Positions 1-8,103 of a stretch of DNA of 64,000 bases are shown one piece after another. The stretch spans positions 1 to 64,000 of the forward strand of contig JBJYWI010000013.1 in assembly GCA_046259385.1 (NCBI GenBank). The letters are read 5' to 3'. The stretch is from CAVWDI01 sp046259385. GTDB lineage: Bacteria; Chloroflexota; Anaerolineae; Anaerolineales; UBA4823. The notes under the pieces were generated by a model, which saw nothing but the letters and a program-made list of their open reading frames with translations, made no database searches and was not told the origin of the DNA. Both the position numbers and the translations under genes were made by a program. Positions within the stretch are counted from its first letter, which is position 1, and every line of letters starts with the position of its first letter.

Positions 1-22
1 AGTAAGCTTTTTGAAAACACAG

Positions 23-55
23 CGAGGCCTTGCTAGCAAGGCCTCGTTTGTTTTT
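23..55 (+). terminator. Rho-independent terminator of an upstream gene
   Basis: A perfect 10-bp stem (23-32 with 37-46) closes a CTAG tetraloop and is followed by a T-rich tail (TTTGTTTTT). It points rightward, so it ends a transcript that enters from outside the window and insulates prfA from it. Confidence 0.9.
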
Positions 56-81
56 CTCTTATCTTTACCTCACCGATGCGA

Positions 82-90
82 TGGTATAAT
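82..90 (+). promoter_or_regulatory. Extended -10 promoter element upstream of prfA
   Basis: TGGTATAAT fits the extended -10 form TGnTATAAT. It lies just after the terminator at 23-55 and about 130 nt before the prfA start. No good -35 box is visible, which is tolerable for an extended -10. It probably drives the prfA-prmC-DUF218-coaBC run. Confidence 0.5.
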
Positions 91-219
91 AACTATTCTG
101 TTAAACATGCTCCGGATTTCTAAATCTAATTTAGAGATCTGGCACCAGGGCACAAAGAACACAATGCAGTGGTGTGAACTTTGTGCCTTTATCATGAAAC
201 AGCTGGGAGAGTCATCCGA

Positions 220-1308
220 ATGTCTTCGTACGAAGATTTGCTGGAAAAACTGAGCGGAATCGAAGATCGCTTTGGCGAATTGAACGATCAGCTGATGCAG
301 GTTGGCGATGATTATCAGCGCGCGGCAGACCTGGGTATTGAACGTGCTGAGATCGAACCAATCGTACAAAAAGCGGATCTGTACCGCCAGCTCCTGCATC
401 AATTAGATGACGCAACTTCTCTTCTAAACTCCCAGGATGAGGAACTGAGCACCCTGGCGGAAGCCGAAATCTCAGAATTGGAACCACGGATCGCGGTGCT
501 TGAGAAGCAAATAAAAACCATGCTGCTGCCCAGCGACAGCCGCGACCAGCGCAATGTAATTATGGAAATCCGGGCAGGAACTGGAGGCGATGAGGCTGCA
601 ATTTTCGCGGCGGATTTATTCCGGATGTACACCCGCTATGCTGAAGCGCAAAACTGGTCCGTTGAAGTGCTGTCCGCCAATCAGATCGGAGTGGGCGGGT
701 ATAAAGAAATTATCTTTGTGGTAAAAGGGAAAGGGGCTTATTCGCGCCTTAAATATGAATCTGGGGTTCATCGTGTACAGCGTGTACCGATAACCGAATC
801 CCAGGGACGTTTGCATACCTCCGCCGCTACCGTGGCTGTGCTGGCAGAGGTAGATGAGGTCGACATTCAAATTCCGGAAGACGACATCCGCATAGATGTC
901 TACAAATCCGCCGGAGCGGGCGGCCAAAGTGTGCAAAAAAACGCAACTGCGGTACGCCTGACTCACATTCCCACCGGCATTGTGGTTCAATGTCAGGATG
1001 AACGTTCTCAACTTCAGAATAAAAATCGGGCGATGAGTATTCTGCGCGCCCGATTGTACGAAATCGAAACCGAGAAGCAGCGCCAGGAGGTGGAGCAGGA
1101 GCGGCGGTCACAGGTTGGAACTGGAGAACGTTCAGAAAAAATCCGTACTTACAATTACCCCCAGTCTCGGGTTACCGATCACCGGATTAATTTTTCATCC
1201 TACAATCTCCCGAACGTGATGGAAGGAAATCTGGATGCTTTTATTGACGAACTTGCCACCCGGGATGAGGCTGAAAGGCTGGCTGCCGCTGGCTTCAGCG
1301 AGCAGTGA
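220..1308 (+). CDS. prfA: Peptide chain release factor 1 (RF1)
   Basis: This 362-residue cytoplasmic protein releases nascent peptides at UAA and UAG codons. The GGQ peptidyl-hydrolase motif is at residues 234-236 within SAGAGGQSVQ. The codon-reading region has RVPITESQGR, matching the P-x-T type of RF1. The ATG at 220 is preferred because a GGGAGAG ribosome binding site precedes it, the next residues (MSSYEDLLEKL) match the family N-terminus, and total length is close to the E. coli protein. prmC, whose product methylates the GGQ glutamine, follows 35 nt downstream. RF1 does not read UGA, so it should not compete at the selenocysteine UGA of the gene at 4747. Confidence 0.97.
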   Translation: MSSYEDLLEKLSGIEDRFGELNDQLMQVGDDYQRAADLGIERAEIEPIVQKADLYRQLLHQLDDATSLLNSQDEELSTLAEAEISELEPRIAVLEKQIKTMLLPSDSRDQRNVIMEIRAGTGGDEAAIFAADLFRMYTRYAEAQNWSVEVLSANQIGVGGYKEIIFVVKGKGAYSRLKYESGVHRVQRVPITESQGRLHTSAATVAVLAEVDEVDIQIPEDDIRIDVYKSAGAGGQSVQKNATAVRLTHIPTGIVVQCQDERSQLQNKNRAMSILRARLYEIETEKQRQEVEQERRSQVGTGERSEKIRTYNYPQSRVTDHRINFSSYNLPNVMEGNLDAFIDELATRDEAERLAAAGFSEQ

Positions 1309-1343
1309 ATTCCTGATCTTACCCTCCTTCACCCTAATATCTG

Positions 1344-2186
1344 TTGTTGCAAATCTCCCGGATTCTCTCGGATTTACACCAGCGCTTCAAACCGGTCAGC
1401 GATTCTCCGCTGCTGGACGCACAGGTTCTGGTTGCCTTTATATTGGGACAACCACGGTCCTGGCTCCTCGCCCACCAGGAGATTTTGGTTTCAGCAACCC
1501 AGTTAGAAACAATTGATCATTATTCGGATCGAATAATTTCAGGCGAACCACTTCCGTATATTCTGGGAAAGTGGGAATTCTACGGTCTGGAATTTAAAAT
1601 CACGCGTGATACTCTCATTCCAAGGCCTGAGACCGAACTTTTGGTCGAACATGCCCTTTCTTGCAGCGAATCCAGAAATGGAGATATGCTGATTGTTGAT
1701 ATCGGTACAGGCTCAGGGTGTATAGCAATCGCGCTGGCTGCAAATCTGCCAGGGTTAAGAATCGTGGCAGGGGATATTTCACTGCCCGCCCTGTTAATCG
1801 CCAGGGAGAATGCCCGGAAGCATCATGTAGAAAAGCGTGTACTATTTCTGCTGTGTGATCTGCTCCCGCCGCTTGTTGATAGGTTCGATGTTCTTTGCGC
1901 CAACCTCCCCTACATTCCCAGCAGCAGGCTTCAATCGTCAAAGCCTGCACGCTGGGAACCTAAGCTCTCCCTAAATGGAGGCCCTGACGGGCTTTCCCTG
2001 GTAAGCCGCCTTTTAAATGCTTCAATAGGAAGAATGTCCAGAAACGGATTAATCCTGCTTGAAATTGACGCAGACGCCGGAAGGAGCGCGTTGACTATTG
2101 CCCGGGAGTGCTACCCGGATGCTGAAATCAATCTGGTAACAGACCTTGCAGGTCATAACAGGATGCTCCGTATTCAATTACAATAA
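1344..2186 (+). CDS. prmC: Release factor glutamine methyltransferase PrmC
   Basis: This SAM-dependent enzyme N5-methylates the glutamine of the GGQ motif in release factors. The 280 residues match the family length. A helical N-terminal domain is followed by a Rossmann methyltransferase fold with the SAM loop DIGTGSGCIAIAL and the motif ANLPYIP, the N-(P/L)-P-Y signature of glutamine/asparagine methyltransferases. IPRPETE is also typical of PrmC. The start is a TTG at 1344 or the next codon at 1347, with no clear ribosome binding site. The gene is 35 nt behind prfA, its substrate's gene, and is likely co-transcribed. Confidence 0.93.
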   Translation: MLQISRILSDLHQRFKPVSDSPLLDAQVLVAFILGQPRSWLLAHQEILVSATQLETIDHYSDRIISGEPLPYILGKWEFYGLEFKITRDTLIPRPETELLVEHALSCSESRNGDMLIVDIGTGSGCIAIALAANLPGLRIVAGDISLPALLIARENARKHHVEKRVLFLLCDLLPPLVDRFDVLCANLPYIPSSRLQSSKPARWEPKLSLNGGPDGLSLVSRLLNASIGRMSRNGLILLEIDADAGRSALTIARECYPDAEINLVTDLAGHNRMLRIQLQ

Positions 2187-2230
2187 TAAATAAACTGCTT
2201 ATTTGGAATGATATAAATTATTTCTTACAT

Positions 2231-3019
2231 ATGGCTTTCCTGTCAAAATTTTTACCGCTCTTTGTATACCCGCTTGGACTGGCGATTATTCTGGTTACAA
2301 CCGCTATTTTTCTGGCAAAACGAACCCGGCTTCAGCGAGTCATCCTTATCGCTGCTGTCCTAATATTATGGCTGGCCAGTATTCGTTGGACTGCTTTGGT
2401 TTTAACCCGGCCGCTCGAATGGCGCTACCTTCCCCCTGAAAATTTACCCCGGGCTCAGGTGATCGTTGTGTTGGGCGGTGGAACGGAACCCCAGCAGTTT
2501 CCGCGCTCATCAGTAGAGATCAACAGCGCAGGAGACCGGGTGATTTATGCAGCCAGTTTATACCAGCAGGGAGCCGCTCCGTACATTCTTTTAAGTGGGG
2601 GCAGGCTGCCGTGGCTTTCACAGGACAGCCAGCCCGCCCCTGAAATGTTGAGCCTTTTGGAACTGATGGGAGTACCGGCTGAACACATATGGCTCGAAAG
2701 CGAATCTGTAAACACCCACCAGAATGCCTTATTCAGCCGGGAGATTCTTGAACAAAAGGGCATCAACGACATCCTGCTGGTAAGTTCAGCCTCACACATG
2801 CCGCGTGCGGTGGCGCTTTTCGAAGCCCAAGGTTTTAATGTAATCCCAACGCCGGTCGATTATACAGTTACCGAGCAAAACTGGCGCCAGCTCTGGCAAG
2901 CCAATTTGTACTCACAAATCCTGAACCTCACCCCGAGCGCAGGAAATCTCTCACTAACAACCCGCTCGCTAAAAGAATACATCGGTATGGTATATTACAC
3001 GCTGAGAGGTTGGCAATGA
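2231..3019 (+). CDS. YdcF/SanA-family (DUF218) membrane protein
   Basis: This 262-residue protein has two hydrophobic segments near the N-terminus (about residues 8-30 and 35-55) followed by a DUF218 domain starting with VIVVLGGG. The conserved SSASHMPRA segment comes later. E. coli ElyC, SanA and YdcF belong to this group and are linked to envelope precursor metabolism, but no single reaction is established. The likely topology is membrane anchored with the domain outside. Its stop overlaps the coaBC start (ATGA), so translation is probably coupled. Confidence 0.8.
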   Translation: MAFLSKFLPLFVYPLGLAIILVTTAIFLAKRTRLQRVILIAAVLILWLASIRWTALVLTRPLEWRYLPPENLPRAQVIVVLGGGTEPQQFPRSSVEINSAGDRVIYAASLYQQGAAPYILLSGGRLPWLSQDSQPAPEMLSLLELMGVPAEHIWLESESVNTHQNALFSREILEQKGINDILLVSSASHMPRAVALFEAQGFNVIPTPVDYTVTEQNWRQLWQANLYSQILNLTPSAGNLSLTTRSLKEYIGMVYYTLRGWQ

Positions 3020-4269
3020 CCACACCACTGAAAGATACCCGGATCCTACTCGGCGTGACCGGATCAATAGCCTGCTACAAGGCTGTTGATCTGGCTTCAA
3101 AACTCCACCAGAGCGGCGCATTGGTGGACGTCGTCCTCACTCAATCAGCCGAACAGTTTTTATCCCCGCTTACCTTTCAATCTTTAACTGGCCGTCCTGC
3201 GTATACGGACTCCGGCTTGTGGGGAGCCGAAGGTCATGTTCTGCATGTCGGTCTTGCGCAAGACGCCGAACTTCTGGTTATTGCACCAATCACGGCAAAT
3301 ACGATCGCAAAAATTGCCTGTGGAATCGCCGATAATTTACTTACCCTGACCGTGCTGGCTGCTGGATGCCCTGTGATTATCGCACCTGCCATGGATGGCG
3401 GTATGTACTCAAACCCAGCTACCCAGTCGAATTTAGAAATCCTGAAAACCCGTGGGGTGATTGTGGTCGGTCCGGCGGAGGGTCACCTTGCTTCGGGGCT
3501 GACCGGTCTGGGGCGCATGTTAGAAACGCAGTCGATATTCGGTCATGTCCGCCATCTTTTGTCAAGAGAAGGGATTCTGAAAGGAAGGAAATTTGTTGTA
3601 ACAGCCGGACCTACTCAGGAACCGATCGATCCGGTCCGCTTTATATCTAACTTCTCCTCTGGAAAACAGGGCTTTGCGCTGGCTCAGGCTGCCCTGGATA
3701 AGGGAGCCAAGGTGACATTGATCGCCGGACCAGTGAACCTCTCAACTCCGATTGGGGTTGATAGGATTGATGTTAAAACTTCCATGGAAATGAATGCTGC
3801 TGTTCTGGCTGAAGTTAAAGATGCGGATGCGCTGGTAATGGCAGCTGCAGTATCTGACTATTCCCCGAAAGATGTAATGGAGAATAAGATTAAGAAAGGG
3901 GCGGGTAACCTTTCGCTCAACTTAAAAATGAACCCCGACATACTGAGTAATGTATCAGAACTGCGCAGCAAAACCCAAAAGCCAGCTGTCTGTGTTGGTT
4001 TTTCAGCTGAATCTCAGAACCTGAAAGAAAACGCAAAAAACAAAATGCTGCACAAAAACCTGGATTTGATGGTCGCAAATGATATCACCGCTTCCGATTC
4101 CGGATTTAACGTCAATACAAACAGAGTCACGCTGCTCTACCCGGATGGCCGCAGCGAGGACTTACCTTTGATGAGCAAATTTGAGGTTGCCGATACAGTG
4201 ATGGAGCGAATTGCCATTATCCTCTCGCAAAAAGCCGGGCAACCTCAAATTGGAACTTCTCCATTCTAA
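3016..4269 (+). CDS. coaBC: Bifunctional phosphopantothenoylcysteine decarboxylase / phosphopantothenate-cysteine ligase
   Basis: This 417-residue protein carries out two steps of coenzyme A synthesis, adding cysteine to 4'-phosphopantothenate and decarboxylating the product with FMN. The CoaC flavoprotein half (about 1-185) shows GVTGSIACYKA, the histidine region HVGLAQDAE and APITANTIAK. The CoaB half (about 190-410) shows VTAGPTQEPIDPVRFISNFSSG, AAVSDYSP and KIKK. The ATG at 3016 is chosen over TTG 3010 because of the AGAGG site and the ATGA overlap with the previous stop. Oddities: PAMDGGMY has Asp where the family PAMN motif has Asn, and LASGLTGLGRM has Ser where E. coli has its catalytic Cys158. 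Confidence 0.95.
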   Translation: MTTPLKDTRILLGVTGSIACYKAVDLASKLHQSGALVDVVLTQSAEQFLSPLTFQSLTGRPAYTDSGLWGAEGHVLHVGLAQDAELLVIAPITANTIAKIACGIADNLLTLTVLAAGCPVIIAPAMDGGMYSNPATQSNLEILKTRGVIVVGPAEGHLASGLTGLGRMLETQSIFGHVRHLLSREGILKGRKFVVTAGPTQEPIDPVRFISNFSSGKQGFALAQAALDKGAKVTLIAGPVNLSTPIGVDRIDVKTSMEMNAAVLAEVKDADALVMAAAVSDYSPKDVMENKIKKGAGNLSLNLKMNPDILSNVSELRSKTQKPAVCVGFSAESQNLKENAKNKMLHKNLDLMVANDITASDSGFNVNTNRVTLLYPDGRSEDLPLMSKFEVADTVMERIAIILSQKAGQPQIGTSPF

Positions 4270-4291
4270 CGAATACCACTATCCAATTACT

Positions 4292-4657
4292 ATGCAAAAC
4301 ATCATCCATATCTGTGAGCGTAAAACCTGGTTAAACGCTGTTGGTTCCGGTAGTTATGAACCAGATTCCCTCGAATCTGATGGTTTTATCCACTGTTCCC
4401 AGCAGGACCAGGTGTTGGACGTAGCCAATCTGTTCTGTTTTGACTGGGATGATCTCGTCCTGTTAATTATCAACCCTCAGAAAGTTCGCGCTGACATCCG
4501 CTGGGAAAATCCAGCAGAACCGATCACCCTCGAAGAGAATAGCGATCCTGAAGTGTTTCCGCATATTTACGGTCCACTCAATCTGGATGCTATATCCCGG
4601 GTGCTCGACCTACAACGTGACTCGGATGGCATTTTTCAGTTACCCGCCGGGATTTAA
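4292..4657 (+). CDS. DUF952 family protein
   Basis: This small cytoplasmic protein of 121 residues has typical DUF952 features: an N-terminal IIHICERKTW, the DGFIHCSQQDQV motif and a C-terminal FPHIYGPLNLDAI. DUF952 is often described as glutathione S-transferase-like in annotation, but its reaction is not known. The ATG at 4292 matches the family N-terminus; an upstream in-frame start overlaps coaBC and adds an unrelated tail. It follows coaBC by 22 nt and may be the last gene of the prfA-coaBC transcript. Confidence 0.8.
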   Translation: MQNIIHICERKTWLNAVGSGSYEPDSLESDGFIHCSQQDQVLDVANLFCFDWDDLVLLIINPQKVRADIRWENPAEPITLEENSDPEVFPHIYGPLNLDAISRVLDLQRDSDGIFQLPAGI

Positions 4658-4746
4658 TATATAATCAACCCCATCAAGATAAAAAAGATGATACAACAAT
4701 CAAAAAATAATGATAAAGCATACATAAACCATTGCAGGAGATTATT

Positions 4747-5532
4747 ATGCAGCTAAAGGTTGGAGACACTGCACCTGATTTCGAGCTAGAAAGCCACCTC
4801 GAGCGTAGTATCAGGCTTTCAGATTACAGGGGCGCGAAGAATGTCGTGCTGGCATTTTTCCCGCTTGCCTGGACACCGGTTTGAACTGACCAGATCCCGT
4901 CATACCAGGCTGATCTCGCCCGGTTTGACAGGGTCCAGACCCAGGTTCTGGGTCTAAGTGTTGACAGCGTCCCTAGTTTGCAGGCTTGGTCAGAAAGCCT
5001 GGGGGACATTACTTACCCCCTATTGAGCGACTTCTTTCCTCACGGCAAGGTTGCCCAATCATACGGCGTACTGCGTGATGACGGCAGGTCAGAGAGGGCG
5101 ATATTTATAATTGACAAACAGGGCATTATCCGCTACATCGACATCCACGATATTGACGACCAGCCGGATAATGAAGAATTATTTAAAGTCTTGCACAAAC
5201 TAGAACCCGATGCGCAACCGGCAGCAAGCCATGCAGAGGGTAAAGAAGTCCCCGCAGATGCTCAAGACAAGCATGCCAGTACAAACGCGGATGTTGTCCT
5301 GTACTGTACATCCTGGTGCCCAGCCTGCCGGCGTGCCCGCATTTACCTTAAGTCAAACCACATTGATTTTAAAGAGATCAACATCACCGAAGACCGCGAA
5401 GCGGCAGCCCGTGTGCGTGAGTGGGCGGGTGGAAATGAAACCACCCCCACCATTTATGTCAATGGGGAGGTAGTTGTAAATTTCGACCGCGACCGCTTAG
5501 ACCAAATATTCGGTTTCCAGGAAAAAACATAA
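4747..5532 (+). CDS. Selenocysteine-containing peroxiredoxin-glutaredoxin fusion (UGA read as Sec46)
   Basis: The frame from ATG 4747 (ribosome binding site GGAG, spacing 8) encodes 261 residues if the UGA at 4882-4884 is decoded. Residues 1 to about 152 are an AhpE/BCP-type peroxiredoxin. [10 protein letters not shown] places codon 46 exactly at the peroxidatic cysteine (family pattern TPxC; Cys45 in mycobacterial AhpE), and this domain has no cysteine. A hydrophilic linker follows (about 153-180). Residues about 181-261 form a glutaredoxin domain with C191-P-A-C194, the cis-proline motif TTPTIYVNG, and an extra Cys187. The inferred role is reduction of hydroperoxides, with the tethered glutaredoxin regenerating the selenol. 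The frame remains open after UGA with no other lesion, and selA lies at 32343. The alternative is a nonsense mutation, which is unlikely at this exact residue. Confidence 0.88.
4888..4925 (+). promoter_or_regulatory. Candidate bacterial SECIS hairpin just after the UGA
   Basis: AGATCCC (4892-4898) can pair with GG and GATCT (4908-4909, 4912-4916) across a 2-nt bulge, leaving a 9-nt apical loop (4899-4907) that starts with GT. An outer stem can form between GACC (4888-4891) and GGTT (4922-4925) around a second bulge. Bacterial SECIS elements lie in the coding region immediately downstream of UGA and usually expose G and U in the apical loop for SelB. The apical G here is about 14 nt past the UGA, at the short end of usual spacing. 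The fold was found by eye. Confidence 0.45.
4937..4955 (+). repeat. Strong hairpin inside the selenoprotein gene (second SECIS candidate)
   Basis: AGACCCAG (4937-4944) and CTGGGTCT (4948-4955) form a perfect 8-bp stem with a GTT loop. It is the most stable simple hairpin seen near the UGA, and its loop begins with G-T. The loop is about 60 nt after the UGA, farther than usual for a bacterial SECIS. It could be an auxiliary element or coincidental. Confidence 0.5.
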
Positions 5533-5572
5533 CAAGGGTTTTAATTTGCCCTTTTTATGGGCAAGCCAGAAA

Positions 5573-5992
5573 ATGATAAAAGTTTCGGAAAAATTGACAA
5601 TCGAAGAAAGCGATATCCAGTTTGATTTTGTACGCTCTTCAGGACCGGGCGGCCAGAACATAAACAAAGTGTCCAGCGCTGTCCAGCTGAGATTCAACAC
5701 ATTTTCGACTTCTCTGCCAGGGAAAGTACGGGCGCGCCTTCAATCTCGGGTCAGCAACCGGATAAACGAGAAGGGGGAATTAATTATTCAGGCTGGGAGG
5801 TACCGTTCACAGGAAAAAAACCGCCAGGACGCCCTGCAACGCCTGATAGCGATGATTAAAGCCGCTGAAGGAGAGCCGAAGAAACGTATCAAGACAGAGC
5901 CAAGCAGGTCATCGCAGGAAAGGCGTCTTGAAGAGAAACACCTCCGGAGCCAGACCAAACAAGAACGGCAGGAAAGTAAAAATCCTTATTAA
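5573..5992 (+). CDS. arfB: Alternative ribosome-rescue factor ArfB (YaeJ-type peptidyl-tRNA hydrolase)
   Basis: This 139-residue class I release-factor-like protein hydrolyses peptidyl-tRNA on ribosomes stalled without a stop codon. It has the GGQ motif in SSGPGGQNINKVSSAVQLRF and a long, basic, Lys/Arg-rich C-terminal tail (about residues 105-139) of the kind that enters the empty mRNA channel. The stop-codon recognition domain of RF1/RF2 is absent. The ATG at 5573 gives the family-like start MIKVSEKLTI; an in-frame TTG at 5546 with AAGGG upstream is an alternative. It sits 40 nt behind the selenoprotein gene on the same strand and may share its transcript. Confidence 0.9.
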   Translation: MIKVSEKLTIEESDIQFDFVRSSGPGGQNINKVSSAVQLRFNTFSTSLPGKVRARLQSRVSNRINEKGELIIQAGRYRSQEKNRQDALQRLIAMIKAAEGEPKKRIKTEPSRSSQERRLEEKHLRSQTKQERQESKNPY

Positions 5993-6009
5993 GATTATCC
6001 CCCATTTTA

Positions 6010-8079
6010 TCAACCGAAACAAATTACGATGACCTTTCCGGGTCCGTGAACCCCGATTGTCAGCGTCATCTGGATATCGGCGGTGCGTGAGGGCCCGCTT
6101 ATAAGCGTGAGGTATGAAGCGTTCTGCAGCTCCTTAAGTTTCAGAACCTCAGGTAAGTTTTCATAAATATCCCCCTTATAGAGGACCGCGATATGAACCT
6201 CAGGCAGCAATGAGGCAGTCTGCGGGCAACCGGGTTTTCTGGAAATCGCCAGCGTACCGGTTTCCGCAATCCCGGCTGAAGCCGCGGTTAAACCTACCTT
6301 GATATCCTGATGCGGTTCGGTTTGAATCCTGATTCCCGAATCCTGCAGTTCATCCAGTAAACCGTCTGGAAATTCCTGGCTGTCCCAAGCCTGTATCCAA
6401 CTGGTTTTTTCCTCTTCCAGCACTGCCAGTATGTTCTTTCCGACATCTTTTGTTTCGCAATAGATAACACTTCCGTCCAAAGCTGTCAGTTCCTGTTCAA
6501 ACTTCTGCAAATTCGAGCTTGACGCCCGGTGATAGGCAGGTCGCTGTTCATACAGTTTGTTCCCTGTCATCGGGTCAGCGCTCTTTTCTCGCTCACTGGA
6601 AGGATATTGTGCTGCTTTTGGAATGGAAATTTCCTTCCTTTTCCGGTACTGTTCCCTGAACGGCGAAGCCGGGCGTGGTAAATCGCGGCTGTAACCCCAG
6701 CCCGTAAACGACGGAAGTTTTATCCACCCGCCGGAAGGAGAGACTATTTTACCGGAGGTTTTAGCAAACCACTGCCCGATACCAAACCTGCTTGGTGAGG
6801 TCGCCATCCATGAAAATATATGCATTCCCAATCGGATACCCAGCGGGACATTTTCTGGCATACTGCCGGCGGAATTCTCTCCCTGGATGGTATGCCCTGA
6901 TGCGCCACTACCTGCCCTAACCCTAAGCAGCAGTTTCGGTAGGTCAATATCCACCGGACACGCATCCCGGCACGCCCCACATAAACTCGAGGCGCGCGCC
7001 AGCTGGCTGTATTGTTTCGCTCCGAACAAACCCGGGGACACCACCGAACCAATCGGCCCTGGATATGTTGTCGCCTGCCCTTCCACTCCAACATATGCAT
7101 GCCCGCCAATTTCCCGGAACACCGGGCAGGCGTTTAAACAAGCTCCGCAGCGAATGCAGTAAAGCGATTCGCGCAGAGCTGAATTTCGCAATTCTGAACG
7201 CCCGTTGTCCACTAGAATCAGGTGGCACTCCCTGGGTCCGTCGCTTTCTCCTTCCTGGCGCGGCCCTCTTATTAATGTTGTATAAACCGTTAGTTTCTGC
7301 CCGGTCGCTGAACGCGGCAGCAGATAAAGCATTGTTGCCAGGTCGGCGACCGTAGGCACCATCCGTTCTATGCCCATCACTGCAATATGCGTTTCCGGCA
7401 GTGTGGTCACCATACGCCCGTTGCCTTCGTTCGTCAAAACACACAGGGCACCGTCTTCCACCACCCCGAAGTTAACACCAGATATCCCTACATCAGCATC
7501 CAGAAATGTCCGCCTGAGTTCTTCCCGTGCAACAGCGGTTAACTCGGAAATGTCTTCAGTAAAGGGGATATTGAGCTCGCGCGCGAATATCTCACCCACC
7601 TCTTGGCGGGTCAGGTGAACAGCTGGAGTGATGATATGAGATGGAGCCTGTTTGTTCAATTGGATAATGAATTCGCCCAGATCGGTTTCAACCACATTTA
7701 TCCCTGCAGCTTCCAGTGCTGGGTTGATGTGTATCTCCTCGCTGACCATTGACTTGGATTTCGCGACAAGCCGGGCATTCTTGCGCCGAACTATATCCAG
7801 GATTATTTCAATCGCCTGATTGGCGCTCTCTGCTCGATGAATATTTATCCTGTTAGCCTGCGCATTCTTGATAAATTGATCCAGATACTCCTCAAGGTGC
7901 TCAATCACCCTTTCTCTTATCTGACGGGCCTGCTTGCGCATTGTTTGAAGATCATCCGGTAGTGTTGCGTATGCCGCCCCGATCGCAGACAAGCGCCTTT
8001 CGGCGTTCAAATCCAACGCATCCTGCAGGTTTTTATCTTCCAGAGCCCCTATTATCTTCTTTCGAAATGGAGAGACCAT
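6010..8079 (-). CDS. LutB-LutC fusion, iron-sulfur lactate-utilization protein
   Basis: This 689-residue protein joins two proteins that are normally separate. Residues 1 to about 470 are LutB-like: a LUD (DUF162) domain, then two 4Fe-4S ferredoxin clusters in CIRCGACLNACP (about residue 306) and CGACRDACPVD (about residue 365). Residues from about 525 onward are a second LUD domain of LutC type, with TAASAGIAETGTLAI and the C-terminal GVHGPGKVIVI. The stretch between (about 470-520) is low complexity and looks like a linker. The LutABC complex oxidizes L-lactate to pyruvate in other bacteria. lutA lies 24 nt upstream in the same operon, so the whole complex is made from two genes. Confidence 0.9.
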   Translation of the reverse strand: MVSPFRKKIIGALEDKNLQDALDLNAERRLSAIGAAYATLPDDLQTMRKQARQIRERVIEHLEEYLDQFIKNAQANRINIHRAESANQAIEIILDIVRRKNARLVAKSKSMVSEEIHINPALEAAGINVVETDLGEFIIQLNKQAPSHIITPAVHLTRQEVGEIFARELNIPFTEDISELTAVAREELRRTFLDADVGISGVNFGVVEDGALCVLTNEGNGRMVTTLPETHIAVMGIERMVPTVADLATMLYLLPRSATGQKLTVYTTLIRGPRQEGESDGPRECHLILVDNGRSELRNSALRESLYCIRCGACLNACPVFREIGGHAYVGVEGQATTYPGPIGSVVSPGLFGAKQYSQLARASSLCGACRDACPVDIDLPKLLLRVRAGSGASGHTIQGENSAGSMPENVPLGIRLGMHIFSWMATSPSRFGIGQWFAKTSGKIVSPSGGWIKLPSFTGWGYSRDLPRPASPFREQYRKRKEISIPKAAQYPSSEREKSADPMTGNKLYEQRPAYHRASSSNLQKFEQELTALDGSVIYCETKDVGKNILAVLEEEKTSWIQAWDSQEFPDGLLDELQDSGIRIQTEPHQDIKVGLTAASAGIAETGTLAISRKPGCPQTASLLPEVHIAVLYKGDIYENLPEVLKLKELQNASYLTLISGPSRTADIQMTLTIGVHGPGKVIVICFG

Positions 8080-8103
8080 CTACTTTCTCAAAAAGGAAAA
8101 ATA

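Noticed and set aside
4824..5009. A minus-strand ORF across the UGA region
   Set aside because: It is antisense to the conserved peroxiredoxin coding sequence and its peptide has no recognisable family.
4978..5532. A separate glutaredoxin gene starting at ATG 4978
   Set aside because: The frame is continuous with the peroxiredoxin segment at 4747 once the UGA is read as Sec, and 4978 falls inside the peroxiredoxin fold.
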